Assembly: GCF_031877795.1 (NCBI RefSeq)
Contig: NC_133937.1
Location: 18,441,501-18,505,500 of the forward strand
Direction of reading: 5' to 3'
Origin: Strix aluco
Lineage: Eukaryota > Chordata > Aves > Strigiformes > Strigidae
DNA length: 64,000 nucleotides
Shown here: piece after piece, positions 1-13,591 of the stretch
How the letters are laid out: every line of letters begins with the position of its first letter
How positions within the stretch are numbered: the stretch's first letter is position 1
Made by a program: the position numbers and the translations under genes
The notes under the pieces: generated by a model
Databases searched by the model: none
What the model was told of the DNA's origin: nothing
What the model saw: only the letters and a program-made list of their open reading frames with translations

Positions 1-597
1 CTCCAGTCCTATCAGCTCCCACGGCCCATACTTTAGGATCGGTGAGATCATACACACTCTGCAAGCACACCTACTTCTTCTCTGCCATGAAAAAGCTGCT
101 TCTATCCAGGCAGCTCTACGAAGCAAGCTCTGCCGCACCGGCTGAAGGCGCTGGCCGCGGGAAGGTGCTGCGGGCGGAACGAGCCTCGGCGGTGCCGGCA
201 GCGAGCGCCCTCCCGGGCCGGGCCCGTCCCGAGCGGCGCTTCACCAGCCCCGGGCCCGGCAGCCACCGACCCCTCAGCGCCAGCACCTCGGCGGAGTAAG
301 GAGGGTTTGGGGGACTCGGCCCCACGCACACCTGAAGTGATTCCTAGCTACGGGCGGGTCAGGGGGCAGCCGTAGGCGCTGCCTCCCAGCGAGGGGGTTA
401 GCTGGACACACCGGACACCTCTCGCCCCCTTTGGGACAGGGCACCGAGTTAGGCCGCCTGCCCTCCCCAGCGCCCCAACCCGGGGGAGGGCCGCCCTCCA
501 CCGAGGGAATGACAAATGGCGGTGAAGAAAGCGGAGCAGGCGGAACCGGACCGGACTGGACCCGACTAGACTGGACGTGACAGGACTCCCTCAGCCC

Positions 598-607
598 TCT
601 CGCGAGA
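598..607. promoter_or_regulatory. TCTCGCGAGA core-promoter palindrome, copy 1
   Basis: A perfect 10-base copy of the self-complementary TCTCGCGAGA element. This motif is known from vertebrate CpG-island promoters, often TATA-less and bidirectional. It sits inside the left-edge CpG island, 64 bases from a second perfect copy. Confidence 0.75.
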
Positions 608-661
608 GGAGGCGCCCCCCACCACCGGCGCGGCCCGCGGCTCTCGCGGGACTATGGCGCC

Positions 662-671
662 TCTCGCGAGA
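662..671. promoter_or_regulatory. TCTCGCGAGA core-promoter palindrome, copy 2
   Basis: The second perfect TCTCGCGAGA copy. A one-mismatch copy (TCTCGCGGGA, 642-651) lies between the two. Such clustering suggests the core promoter is at about 590-700. The second copy lies inside a short ATG-initiated frame (654-713), so it would be transcribed if the start site is upstream of 654. Confidence 0.7.
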
Positions 672-1299
672 GGCAGCTGCCGCGCTGCCCGTAGCTATAG
701 CAGCGGGGGATGAGGGTGGCTGAGGGGAGGGGGTGTTGCGCGCCGCGGCGGGATCCGACGCCGGCAGGTAGGGACTCACCGCCCCGCTGCTCTGGGGAGG
801 GGCTTGGGCCCGCCGCCGTCCTGTGTCCCCACCCCGCACCCCCGCGGGGTCCCGCTGCGACTGTCCGGAGCCGTCCTGACCCTCGCGGCGCCGGGCGGCA
901 GCGGGGCCGTGGCTCCGGCGGCGGGACGGCGAGGGGCCGCTCCCCTCAGCCGTGCGGGCGGGTAGGGTGAGGGAGCGGGGCAGTCTGTACCGCGGTACCG
1001 GGTCCGCCGCTTTCGGGAATAGTTGGGATTTCTTTCCTCCCGTCCCATCCCCTCAGAGGGAGGGGGGGAAAAAAGCAAACCAACCGATAACCGGTGGTGT
1101 GTTGCGTGTGCCTGGAGACCTACCAGTGCCTCTCCCAGCTCTGTGAAGCGATGCAGACCCGTATGCCCACACGGCCTGGCCTCTGCTGGTGGTGGGGCAG
1201 CCAGCCCACGCGTGGGTGGGCTGCGGTCCGCGGGGTTTCTGTGCTGGGGCTCAGCCGTGGCCCCCGGGGCCTGACACGGCGTAACTGTAGGTGAAGGGC

Positions 1300-4200
1300 C
1301 CCTCGGCACGCCTGCAGCTGGTCAGCTTTAGAAGAGAAAAGGAGTAGCAGGTAGCAACTGGAGGCTAAAAAGGCCTTTTATCGGAAGGGGTCTTTGACAT
1401 TAATATCACTGATATTGCATTATGTTCGTTAATAACTCGGACGTGATCAAATCCCTTTAAAAGTTAAACTGCTGTAGAAGCTGTTGGTTAGAAGAAGCTG
1501 TTCAGTTATAGAATTGTATTTACTATGTTGGTCCAAGGTAGGCAAAAGCATGTGCTTTGCTTTTAAAAAAAGCAGTTGACTGCTTTTCCAGGTTGATTTC
1601 GCTTGAAACCCGTCTTTCAGTAGGAGGATTACGAGTGAGGATTTGTGAGGATTACAGCCCTAAATAGAAACCATAACAATATACACCTTCTGCTTTCAAA
1701 AAGTTGCGGACACAGTGGCTTTCTAGTTGTTCAGCGGAGTGAAGTTGTTGTGGGTATTATAGTGGCTGGTCGTGCATGTGAAAAGAATTCAAAGAGTTTT
1801 TTCAGATTTCAGAACAAATTCCGAGTGTTACAATCATGAAAAAAATACGTGTGTGAAATGGGAGGAAAAACAGTTGCGTAATTTCTCGTGCAGTTTGAAA
1901 GAAAGAAGTCCGTGCTGAAAACAAACCTCTCTAAGCTTGTGCTGCTCTTCAGACTTGAAAATCTAGACTGAAAGGTTTTGTGCTGGGGTATACTTGACAT
2001 TGAACAGCAGTTTTAGAAAACAATTGCAACAATAGCAACATAGTCTCATGTTTGTCTCCAGAGGGAAAGAAAGTACTGCTGTGCTGAGAACTAAACTGAT
2101 GAGGTAATACATGACTTGAACATGACAGCTTTTAAAAATAATTACCAAAAATGTATTATGGGCTAAAAATTTTGAACGAGTCTGTTGAAAATCTGTTCTC
2201 ATTTAGGAAGTGATAGAAATGATAATTTCACTAGACCAGGAAAGTCTTTAAATTCTATTCTAGCACCTGATCAAGAGTATATCTAATCAAGCATGCTGCT
2301 TGTCATTCAGACTGAATTAAATGGGAATTCCCCCCCTCTCACCTGGGTGGTGCTAGCCTTTTGTCCACAGCATTCTTGGGGTGGGGTGAGGGGTAAGAGT
2401 GTGCTTGATTTGCCCAGTACAGACAAACTTACTTACAGTTACCCAGAGAATTTAGAAATTTTGCTTTCTTTATGCTTGTGACAGCTCTAAAAACATTTTG
2501 CTTAATTTCTTTCAGGTAAAAATTATGTCAGTTCTTTTGTCTGTTCTGGGTTAACAGTCTATTTTGAGACTGTAGTCACGAGTTCATTAGAAAGGATAAT
2601 GGGAATTTAAATCCTCCTTTATCCAGTCCTGGTGATGTTATTAGGCATTAAGCCTTCTTATGCGAATTTTCATGGAGAGTACATGGAAGAGAAAGTGTGT
2701 TTATTTCCCGGTTTATGGAGCTTCACAAACCTTCTTAGCTAGAGATGAAAGAATAGTGGCAGAGCCTTTAGGTATCACATTGTTGTAGTTATCGTAGGTT
2801 CTATCCACACTAATCAGAATTTAGCCTCCACTGTGTTTTAGTGCTCTATAAGCCTATCTCTATAAAGAACAGTTGTGGCTGTCCCAAATAACTTTTGGTG
2901 CAACTATGCAAAATGCAGCAGGTGATACAAAAAAGAAACTGAGATAGGAAGATGAAAGAATAATAAAAAGTCACAGCTATTCTTTCTAAAATCTGCATAG
3001 CTTACTGTTCAGAACCAATAAAAGTCTTATAACAAATGTGTCTATTGGTACCTGTAGATCTTATTAGTCTTTTAATTTTTGTCTCATGCAAACTTGTGAA
3101 ATTTAAATGCCTTACACATCCTTCAGTTTTCTAACATATGTTCCACCCACATTGATTCAAGCAGTTTAATTTGTTCTCTGAAATACTCCACTTCTTGCCT
3201 TTGTTTAAACTTTGACTTTTAATTTCTTCCTTTTCTATCAGTAGTAGCTGCAGTCACACTTCCAAAGTTATTGTCACTGCAGGTCGTTCCCTAGCACAGA
3301 GACGCAGTGTTTGATGGCAGAGAGGAGCCTCAAGAAATCTTGTTACTGACTGTCAAGGAATTCTGATTGTCTTGCATGGATCTCTCTATTGTTCCTGTTA
3401 ACTGCAAGTCAAGTAATAGGCAGTCTTTAGACTGTAAGATTTTGCCTTCATCTATAGGCAGCCCCCTTTCCGATGCTTGCACCCTGTGTAGGAGGGTAGG
3501 AGACTGGTAGGAGGAACCATCTCCTAGCTGTAGCCTGGACACTCTCTAAGGCAAGTTTGATGCAATACATAGGTCTCTTATATCTCTTGACAGGCAAGTT
3601 TAGCATGCAGTTTATGCCTTCTTTTCTCTCCGTTACATCACTTGATGCATAGGGTTTCCTGTTCTGTGACCTGAGAAAGTTAAAAGGTTTGGGTGGATCT
3701 CACCAGCCACTGTTTACGGGACACGGGACTAGGGTATCTCTTGGTATGCTACTCTGATTTTTATAGCAATAGACTACATGCCAACTCAATCATTCAGCTT
3801 GCTGAACTTATGTGCAATCATTCAGTTGGAAAGTTAACCTGTTGTGGCTTTCCTAAAGTTACAGTAAGCATTCTATTTCTGAAGTTGTTGGAAAAGGGAG
3901 GAAAAACTTAAGTATATTATCAACACTGTAGTAAAAACAAAGGAACCTGCAACGAAAGCAGGAGGCTCTTAAGTTATTTTTTTCATACTTTCCAAGATTT
4001 GAGAGCTGTATGTATTCTGTTGTAGTCTTAGAAGTAATGTTTTGTGTTCATAGTAGATTTTGTTGTCCAGTGCCCTAAATATGTGAAATAAAGGTGATCT
4101 TAAAAAGGTGCAATATTAAAACTTGGTGTCTCTATTCACTTCAGTAGCAGTTATCACTTGGTAAAATGGAGAACTGTGGTACATGGAGAGTGTTTGCTGT

Positions 4201-7200
4201 GATTGCTGCCAAACTGTTAAGAGGCAAAGGAAGAGGCTAGACTTATGGTTTTGAGGCTTAAAGCCATTTTTATTCAAATTATGAAAGCGTGCAGAAAGTT
4301 ATGTGCTGTTATGGACTAATGTGTACATTTTCTCTCAACATATTTATGAAGAAATACTGTAAAAACATGACTTCTCTAGTACCATCACAGTAACTTGTAA
4401 ATAAATAATTTTCTGAATTAAACCCATCTGCAGGAAATACAATTCTCAAGTGTTGGTGCTACAAGTGTTGTTTAAACATTTTGGCTACAAATACGTCATA
4501 ACAAAATGCATATTAAATTTTATATTCCCTTTACTGAGCATTGTGCCCATTTTCTTCAAAACCTTCAGCCTTACGAAATGCATCTTTGAACAAGATTTCC
4601 GAAGAAATCTTTAAGCAACACTGTGGAATTTTAATTTTAAAACCTGCATGTTGGTGTCTCTTCTTTCTTGTTTTCTTTCTTTAGTAATAAAAAACCAGAA
4701 AGCTTTGTACTGGTACAGAGGTAATTATAATTGGGTATCTGAGAGGCAGAAGTAATCTTTATCCACAGAATTATGTGCTGTGCTACTGGTGGTGTAATTT
4801 TCACTGTTCCTCTGGCGCTCTCCCTAGGTCCTGGTCTGGAGATGGTGCCTGAAGAGGGAGAAATTACTTCTGTCTCTGTTCAATTTTTTGTTGCTTTGCT
4901 GGGGTGAAGTTGTTTTCGGGAATGCAAACTGCAATTGTGAATTCTGAGTGATGGGAACTGGACTGAGCCTGACAAATCAATTTGCAAAGGCCAGAGCTGT
5001 CAGATGATAATAGCTTGCCTTCATTACTGACCAGTTTAGATTTGAACCAATGACCTAGAGGTGAAAAGCTCAGTATTGCATTACCAATCCTCTGATCTAT
5101 CCATATGTTCTCTTGTTTAAAGTCCCTGTAGTCCTCTTAAACAGGACATGCAGTAAATACTGACCATCGTTTGCGCTTGTAAATACTAGAACAGTGTCCA
5201 TTCCAATTGTCTGCTGTGCGTGTGAGGACATGGAAGTTAAATATAGCAACAATTTCTTACACTCTGCCTTTTCATGAGAAACTCCCATACAAATCCAACC
5301 ATATGGCAAAATCCAGCATTTTCTTAAAACCACTGATGAAGAACCTATTGCTACCATTAACAGGAAAATGAATCCACAGCTCAAAGTAGCATACTGGGAG
5401 CTATTAATAACCTCAGGTTGCTGCTAAAAAAATGAACATAAATGAAATATCATTAGGAGCTGAGTCATCCCACCAACACTTCTGCGTGTTGTATCCAGGT
5501 TTGTATTTGTCTGTGGAAGCCTTTTCAGAGTATATGATCATTATTACATGTCTACTTTGCCTTCATTGAGTATCTTCATTGTGCTCAATGCTGTAAAAAG
5601 CATAATGGAAAATTATTTACATGGATTTCATAAAATAGATTCAACAAAATATTTGAAATACACAGATAGGAGTGCATAATCCATTTTCCCGTTCATTCTG
5701 AGGTAAGATGTTTCTAGGCAACCTACTTAAGAGGAGGAGGTCAAGAAATGTAAATACTTGTCCAAGTTATTCTCAATTTGTAAGGCTATTAAAACAAGTT
5801 ACTGTCTGCAGGTCATAGTTTCTGTGAGCTGCAGAAATAATAAAATTTACATTTGTATGTATTTGGATTGTCTCTTTATCTCCTTATCCTTTCTCCTCCA
5901 ATCCTTAATCCCATTGTCCTCCATAACAACGGACAGTACTGTGGATAGTCTGTACTGATTGACCTGCTGCCAAATAAATACATAAGAGGTGAATTTTCCT
6001 ACTTTCCCCTCACTAAAAGTGGAAATTGGGCCTTTTTTCCTCTACCTGACCATCATTTTCATGTAGTCTAAAGAACATAAGTATTTTTGAGATCTCTGTT
6101 TTTTTTATTTCAAAATGTTGGACATTGGCCAACTGATTCTAAAGGTGTTGAAAGAAAACTGATTTTGGTCAGATGCTGCTGCAGGCAATAAAAATAATTT
6201 GCTGCCTAGTTACTAATGAAATAAGGCTTATGATCATGTTGTCTGACGTATCCTTAGTCCCATTTGTTTTCTCCCCTTTTACAGTTAGAGCATCCCACTT
6301 AGAGCAGTACCTTCCTTTTTTGCATAGCATTTATGGTATACAGGATGTGATCCCTGTTTTGTCTCTTTTCCCCACTGCTTTGATTGCATTGCACTCATTT
6401 CCCAGGGGTTCTGTCATTAAAAGCACAATGTCTGAATCCTCGTGTTTTATTTGAGAATTAGAGAAATCAGGTTTTTAAAACTCATAGATATAAACGTGAA
6501 CATCTCTTCAAGCCTGAAACAATGCCATTTTATGTTGGAGATAAGACTTCACTGAGTTGTAGTTGGCCGTGAAAGTGTAACAGGACATGAACCCTGGTGA
6601 TCTTTTGCTTAATTATTTTGCAATAGGCCCTGGCTTTTTACATTCTGCCACAATTGTTTTCATGTGTGGATTTGATCAAGCTTGCAGTCCTTGAATTTGT
6701 AGGCTAGAAGCCTGGCTTTTGGAATTATGTTCCCCTGTCGTCTTTTACAGCTCCAAAAATTCAGACAGTTAAAGCTTGCTGGATTTCTTTGCTGAATAAA
6801 AGCCACTTTCCCATCCTGTTTAAATCGGAACAGTGAATGTGGGTTTATTGTAGACATCTATTTTTAAAATGTAGTCAAGCTTACAAAATGTCATAAACAC
6901 TTCTTGGCACAAAGGTAGGTTTTTATGAGTATATACACTGCAAATAAGCAGTAAGTAATTGCTGGTTCAAAGGTTAATAATGCTAAAGGCTGAAGCATGT
7001 AGGATGAACTGTAAATAATGATCGCATATTAGTGTCTTGTCTAGAATTCTTTTTTATGATAGTTTAGCTCACCAAAATTTATACAGAAGGGAGGAACAGT
7101 TCACATATAAGAAGCCTGTAGGGAATCAAGGGGAAATTACCTTGCTGCTTTTTTTTTTTTTTTTTCTATCTGCATGAAACTTGTTTTGGCATTTTACACT

Positions 7201-9871
7201 CTTGAGTAAAGACCAGCTAGCTTGTTCATTTCTAATAATTGGTAAAATGTAAATCAATATTTGTAGTAGATGATGTTTGGTGCATGTAATTCTTATGTTT
7301 TTATTTAAAAAATGGTATGTGATTTATCACATTTTGACTTTTGAAAATAATGAATGGACTAAAAATATGTAAGAGTGATTCAGACGTGGGAGACTGTTTG
7401 AAGAGGAGGAATCTTCTGTAAGTATTTCCACAAAATGTTAAAATAATGTATTTTAGGAAATAGTTAATCAGTAAAGTGTGTCACAAAGCAGAGGATATCA
7501 AAAGACTTTCTGATTCTCCAACTGGTATTCCCAGTAGAATGAACTTATAAATGCATCAATAAACAACAGCTAATGCATCTCAGCACATCAGTAGATGAGC
7601 TGTACTGTGACATGGAAACAGCTTAATGTCTGCATGTTATTCAAGCAAATAGGTCATAGTCGGGGGAAAGGGAGGGAAAATTGCAAAAAAAAAAAAACCA
7701 AAACCACCCAAACAAAAAAACCAAACACAAAAGAACTCCAAAGTGTTGATTATATACTCTGCCTGTTCCCTAAACTTTTCCATTATACTGCACCTGAGGC
7801 ATGCTAATAAATAGACAGCAAAGCTTCATAAAACTTGTGATTAGTAAACTGCAGCATTCTCTGTGATGTCTATTATGGACATTGTTACATGCAACAAATC
7901 TATGCAGTACTTATATTATGATAGATGATATCTGGGGAGTTTAAGTACTTTTGAAGTATGTTAAAAAAGATGTTGCCAACAAAAACTTCAGGCTCCTCTG
8001 ATTATGGATGCTTGATAGATTTTAAATATAGATTTATTTATTTTTCTCAAAGAGTACCAGGAAAGAATGCATCATTGTGGGCTTGGCAGTGCTGCAGGAT
8101 GAAGCGCAGTTTTAACTGAAAGTGCTGTTTTTAAGGTGCTCCTAGTTTGTTTAAATTCTTGAAGCTAGACAACTTCCCCAAATTTTTCAGGGAAGCTTTT
8201 TAAAACATCATTTTAGACATTTCTCTTAAAATGCATTGTTTCAGGGGAGGATGGGCAAGGAGAGAATATAACTTTCCTGTTAGCAAAAAGTTATTTATAT
8301 TATCTTTTCCTTTTAGATATCTGGGTTTAAAACTGTAGGTTTGATATGGATAATAGCCATCTTTTGAGAAGAAATATCTTCTGTTGTGCAAATGTATTTT
8401 CTTAAAGGGCTCTTCCTTTTTGGGAGAGATAGAAAGGTAGTTTAGTAATGTATTTCTTAAATCAGACCATTTACTGTTAATAATTATAGCAGTCCTACTT
8501 AGCTAGTGTTTTTCTGTGTTCATTTTTTGCTTGTGATGGGTTCTCCTCTGCATGTTTGTCTGGTATCACAGCTGGAAGGGTACCTGGACAATTCCACTGT
8601 ATTCAGTTCTTGCTCTGGTAGGAACTGTCAGTGTTCACAGACAGAAGATGGTAAAGTCTGGTAATCTCCACCAGAACAGAGAGCTTCTCAGTCTTAAGGA
8701 TAGAGTGGCATTTTCAAGTTGAAGCTGCTTTTTCTGACTGTGTAGCTCCGGGAACGTTTCTAGGCAGAAGCAGCAGTACTAGCAAGTTCTTGTTTTTCAG
8801 GGTTATTTTGCGAAGGAATACATAAGGCTTTGGGAGAGAGAACGTGGAAAATGTATGACTGTTGCGGTGTTCTGCCCAACTGAATTGCTTAATTCTGCTG
8901 TGAAAAATATTACTTCTAGTATGAATTACAAAATTATATCGCTTTTTTCCTCTGGTAAGGAGTGTGTGTACTGTTTGTACAGGAGTTAGGATTGATATGT
9001 CATTTATCAATAAACTTTAACCTTTGAGATATTTTATCTCATGTATGTATAGTAAATAAAAAAAATACATAAAACTGTTTGAACAAGAATCCAAATTCTA
9101 AGATAAGATTTCTAATTAATCCTAAATTCTTTAAACATCTTTGGATTTTTTAAATTTGGATTTTCACAGCAGAAAACATTAAATACTAATTTGTTTTAAT
9201 ATTGTTTTACCTCAATTTTAGCTGTCTCTGGCAGGTCTGAAAATGGTTATGCTAACTGTAGTACTTCTTTCCTCATGTCTCTACCCTCCCACTTCATTTT
9301 GATGGTATTAATAAAAAAAGTGCAACAATATTCCAGGTTATTCCTGGGCTTCCCTTCCTCTTCTTATTTCAGCTTGTCTGGAATTCATTTGAGTAATGAC
9401 ATGAATGCTAAATGCTTGGGCTCATGTTATCTAAAGACGTGAATGAATTATGATATTCATCTTGTCTGGAATTGTGGATGACCTTGAGTATTAATAACAC
9501 TCAAATTTCAATAACCTCTTCAATAGAACAATGGAAATGCTGTTCTTGAGGTGAACTCTCAGAATTCTCTGTGGCAACTCCTTGTTTTCTATATACTGAA
9601 TTTTCACTACTTCTGTATGATGCTGGCCTGTTGAGCTGATACGGAAGTGCCAATAGGTCTCTGTTGTAGATAGGACATAATAATGTCTTCATTTGTCCAG
9701 TCATACTAATGTCCTCATTTGGTTTGTTAAAATCACTCATAAATAAGCAGTAGGAGCTTTCATCAGGAAGCATGTGAAGTATGTTATGAATTTATGGACA
9801 TCAATTAAAACAACAAAGGTTCCAATTGGTTGTAAGGCGCTTTTTTTCCCCTCCGTTAGGACAGTCACGCA
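1300..9871. other. Non-coding stretch, no gene seen
   Basis: An AT-rich stretch with no open frame that resembles a protein I recognise and no splice-flanked coding exon. It contains a 17-base T run (7149-7165), an A/C-rich low-complexity tract (7685-7733) and a scattering of AATAAA words that mean little at this base composition. If the left CpG island fires to the right, this would be intron or intergenic sequence. Confidence 0.6.
7685..7733. repeat. A/C-rich low-complexity tract
   Basis: Almost wholly A and C, mixing A runs with AACC and ACCC words. It is one of several similar tracts in the window, and its other strand is T/G-rich. It may be the decayed A-rich tail of an inserted element, but no body of an element is recognisable beside it. 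Confidence 0.6.
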
Positions 9872-10035
9872 TTTGAATGAGAGGCTGTGCAGTCTCCATC
9901 CTCAGAGGATTTTAAGATCCAACTGGATAAAGCCCTGAGCAACCTGATCTGACCTCTTGGACATATTTTGAGCATGAGGTTAGACTAGAGACCTTCTCTG
10001 GCGTCCTTTCTAGCCTCAGTTATCCTGTGATTATG
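9872..10035 (+). mobile_element. CR1 LINE 3'-end fragment
   Basis: The segment follows the avian CR1 3' end closely in order. It has a GAGAGGCTGTGCAGTCTCC block, then GGATAAAGCCCTGAGCAACC, then a GAGGTTAGACTAGAGACC block, and finishes in a decayed relative of the ATTCTGTGATT tail (TATCCTGTGATTATGATT). The match is to the well-known family consensus and was not aligned. CR1 is the dominant LINE of birds and is usually 5'-truncated, as here. The insertion is in sense with the + strand and has no coding capacity. Confidence 0.85.
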
Positions 10036-10039
10036 ATTT

Positions 10040-13000
10040 ACTTTTTGATCACACTCTCATCTTCATCATTCTTTGTTTGTAACTGCATGAGTTGATCATC
10101 TGGAGTGCTCAGTAAGAATGGCATCACATGAGACTGAAGAATTACAGGCACCAGCTCAGGAAGAAAAGGAGTGCTGAGAAATTGCTGTCCAACTGAGAAG
10201 CAGCTGAGGCCATGGACAGCTTAACTCCTGCTTTGAAGAATATTTCTGTGAAGACTTAGTATAGATCAAGCCTTTTTCCTAAGAGGATTTAACCAAACTG
10301 TGAAATTCTACGTTCTAAATTTTAATAAATTACGGAGGAACTTGACTAAGCAAATATTAAATTTTGTACAATAAATAGAGGATTCTGACACATTACAAAA
10401 TATTCATAACAAATTCTAGCTGTTGGTAGGATATAGCATAACTTGGATATAATGCACATAAGAATTAGAGCAAGGGAGTGAGCACACTCTTACTCCTAAT
10501 AAAACTGAGACAACAGTTTGGTCCGAACTGTATAATGGTGACTTTCTGCTTAAAAGCCATGTGCTGTATAATGTGCCTGTTGCTGAGCTTGTTGCTTCAA
10601 CTAAACATTTTTTTTTCTTGGGATTTTTTTTTTGGTTACTGATATAAACAAAGACAGAGGTCAAAAATAAATTTTGTTTAATTGCAATCAGCTGTTAAGC
10701 AGACTGGATTGCATAAATGTTTTTAAAAGAATAGCATTGTCAGTTACTTTGCATCCTTTCTTCTAAAAGACTGAATTTAGATTAAAAAAATTCAGGAGAG
10801 TTTTTTTTGAGACTATGAAAAATCCTTTGGTCTTCGGTCATGTCATGAGAAAGGAAAAATTATAGAAACTATTATAATTTATGCCTCTGTAGTATAATTA
10901 GTATAGTTTTATACCTGGCTAAAGTTACAGTGGGGAGGAAGAAATCTTATTTCTCTATCTACCAATAATATTTTCTTGGTGAAACTGGTCCTAGACTTAA
11001 CTGAGGTCAGTTTTGTTTTAGACACCCATTTTACATTTCAGTGTTATCCTCTGGTGTATGAGGAAGATCAAATAGTTGATCTTCATTTACTTGTTTTCAA
11101 GGAGAGCTCCAGGTTCAGCACCTGACTGCCGCAGCAGAGCTGCTGGTGCTGCGTTGTGGTGTTCTGCATGATCACTCCAGTTTGCCAAATTACTGTGATA
11201 TGAGGTAGGTGCTGGCGATGCTTTCGAGTGTGAATGCTGAAGTGAGATCCAGCTGCTTGTTTTGGACTGCACACAGTTGGTAACTGAAGAGTTCAACAAA
11301 TAGCTTACCCATCGCTTTCCCCCACAATGATCTTGTGCCTATCCACCCCCACAATGACTGTAGGCAATAAATAGAATTTTAGCACATAAATTAATGTTTG
11401 AATTTTCCTTCCTCTGCCCATTTCCATTATTTAGGTGTGTAGTCATGCAGTTTTAATTCTGCCAACATTCTTTGTTCTTAAAAAAATCAAAACCCCCAAT
11501 AGCTACTGAATACAGAGGAAAGTGGTGTCAAATGAAATGAAGCATCTTCCATTCCCCCCTTTTTTATGAGTATCAACCTGTTTGGTTAGTGTGGGTTTTT
11601 AAATTTGTTTATTTTTCCTTTGTCAGAGTGGGGAGAAGTTGCCTTATCTGCTTACCAAAGGAATTTCCATTGACTGATAATATCACATTAATGAGAAGCA
11701 GTGATGACAATTTTAATGCACCAGTTAAGGACTGGTGAAGGCCAACTCTGGGCTGTTCTGAAGAGGTTGTGGGAAAACTCTTGATCTTTAGGAGGGTGGT
11801 AAACCCTCAGTCCCTTTTAATGAAAGCCAGGATTTATACCTTACCATCCATAGGTGCCCTAGCTCAGGACAGCATGAAGGCTGCTGGTTACTAGTTCTGT
11901 CTTTAATAGTGCTATTCTTAATCCTTCATCTCATAAGCAGTTTACCTCCCCAGAAGGAAGAGAAGTAGTAGCACAATGTACTCCTTGAACAAAAAGTATG
12001 TTTGCAACAGTAGCTGATGTGTAGGACTCTATGGAGGACTTATCTTCTGTCAATGCACTTTTGGAAAACCACTTTATGGTTTTCCAATCAGCTTTCATGG
12101 AGGATTTTATTACTGATCTTGTAAAAACATAATAATACTAATGGAGCACTACACATACCAGTCTAGACAAAGCTAATCACTTGAATTCTGGCTTTTGAAA
12201 CATGGACACTTGTAACTTTCTGTATGAGTAGGAACTTCTTGGAAAAGCTAATGGTCAAACGGGTGTTATGTGTCAATTTTTTTCCTTCTGTCTGGGCATC
12301 ACAAAGTAAATGACACACCTGCAAAGTCTAATTACTTAATAGTTCCTTCAACTGTTCAGCATTATTTTTAGGCTATAATTATCCAAATTACTTTAAAGAG
12401 GGAAAATTATATTCTTCTGCCTCAATAGCATTCACTTAAATGTCTTGATTTCTGAATTTGGGGGCAGAGGGGGAAGCATGTGTATGTGTTTGCCTGTCAT
12501 CTGCATGTTCCTTGGGAAATGCAATGCCAAATCCAGTGCTTTCCTCTAAGCTTACTTGGACTTAATGTCACAACTTGTTTATCTCCTTGCCCTGCTGGCA
12601 GACGGAGATCTTGGAAATAATTTTGAAAATTGAAAGTTGGAATAAGAAAACTACATCACTGCCAAAAATCCATTTGACATTTTTATAAAGAAACCTATCT
12701 TCCTAGAGGAAATACTTGCATCTTTGTGTACTTTCAAGGCAAAATTGCTTTGGAGATTCTTTAGTCATTAGGGATATTTTTCCTCTGTTGCACTAGGATT
12801 TTATCAATGCACACTAGTACTGCAGAAGTTATTTGCAATCTAGACTAGGTCAATGTAGAGCAGCATTTGTCATCTTTTTAATGATGTCTGTTGTTCTGCT
12901 TCCACAACTAGAGTAACCTCTCTCTTGCAGACAGAAGTTTCTCCCGGGAGAGAATTTCTTTGACTTTGGTGGCTGTTGCTGCCTTAGGCAGCAACCCAGG

Positions 13001-13590
13001 ATTGAAAATACAGACATTTTTACAGCTGGAATCAGTCCTGTTTTCTTAGCTGTTTAAATTTCAGCCTTGTAAGTTTTTTATTCCTATTGAATGAAGTAAC
13101 AGGAAAATATGTTTGCTGGTACCTTCAGATTTCTGGATGCAGCCAGGATGCTGTCATTGAAAGCTTTGTGTTACGAATGACATAGGTTTTATATGTCACT
13201 TGACTGCATATTTAGTTATGTCTTGATCAGAAATATAACTCTGCCTAGTAGAAAAGATAATCGGGTAGAACTGCTAGACAAAGTATTAGAACGCATTTTC
13301 ATAATGGTGCAAATTTGCAAGGTGTACTAACAAAAAGCAACAACATTATGTAAGTAATTGGGAAGAAAATTGTTGTGCCTTGCATATTTACACTTTATGC
13401 AAGATCTGCATCTTTTATAAAGTCCAATGACATTGCTCATTTACTCAGCTCTTTCAGATCCTTTGCAGTAAGGAGAAGAAAAATACAGAGGAAAATATTG
13501 AAGAACTTGAGTCTGGTATTTTGATTTCAAACATTTGAGAGCCTTAGTACTGAGTTTGCTCGTTACATTCGGTCTTCCTGGCCATCTTAG
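10040..13590. other. Non-coding stretch, no gene seen
   Basis: AT-rich single-copy-looking DNA between two CR1 relics. No coding exon, RNA gene or clear repeat could be supported. Homopolymer-rich spots such as 10606-10635 are the only low-complexity features noticed. Confidence 0.55.
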
Positions 13591-13591
13591 T

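Larger units (their letters stand above)
120..1000. promoter_or_regulatory. CpG-island promoter, gene unknown
   Basis: This stretch is strongly GC-rich and dense in CpG, with a weaker shoulder to about 1300, while the DNA to its right is AT-rich. It carries two perfect TCTCGCGAGA palindromes and a near-copy, plus ATGGCGG and ATGGCGC words close to the YY1-type motif of housekeeping promoters. No TATA box stands out. A plausible + strand first exon ends with a splice donor at 767/768 (GGCAG then GTAGGG). On the - strand a possible donor (CAG then GTGTGC) lies near 330, so transcription could run both ways. No following coding exon was found to the right before 51.8 kb. The gene is therefore a - strand gene leaving to the left, a non-coding transcript, or a distal alternative start for USP54. 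That it is a CpG-island promoter is well supported; which gene it serves is unknown. Confidence 0.7.

Noticed and set aside
1..110. Possible - strand coding exon at the left edge (a frame with VYDLTDPKVW-like wording)
   Set aside because: The short frame is plausible by eye but has a stop just upstream, a poor acceptor context, and matches no protein I can name among expected USP54 neighbours.
776..1309. A 177-codon open frame on the - strand
   Set aside because: It lies in the CpG island, where stop codons are rare. Its product is low-complexity Pro/Arg/Ala sequence with no domain, and two other frames are also open over parts of it.
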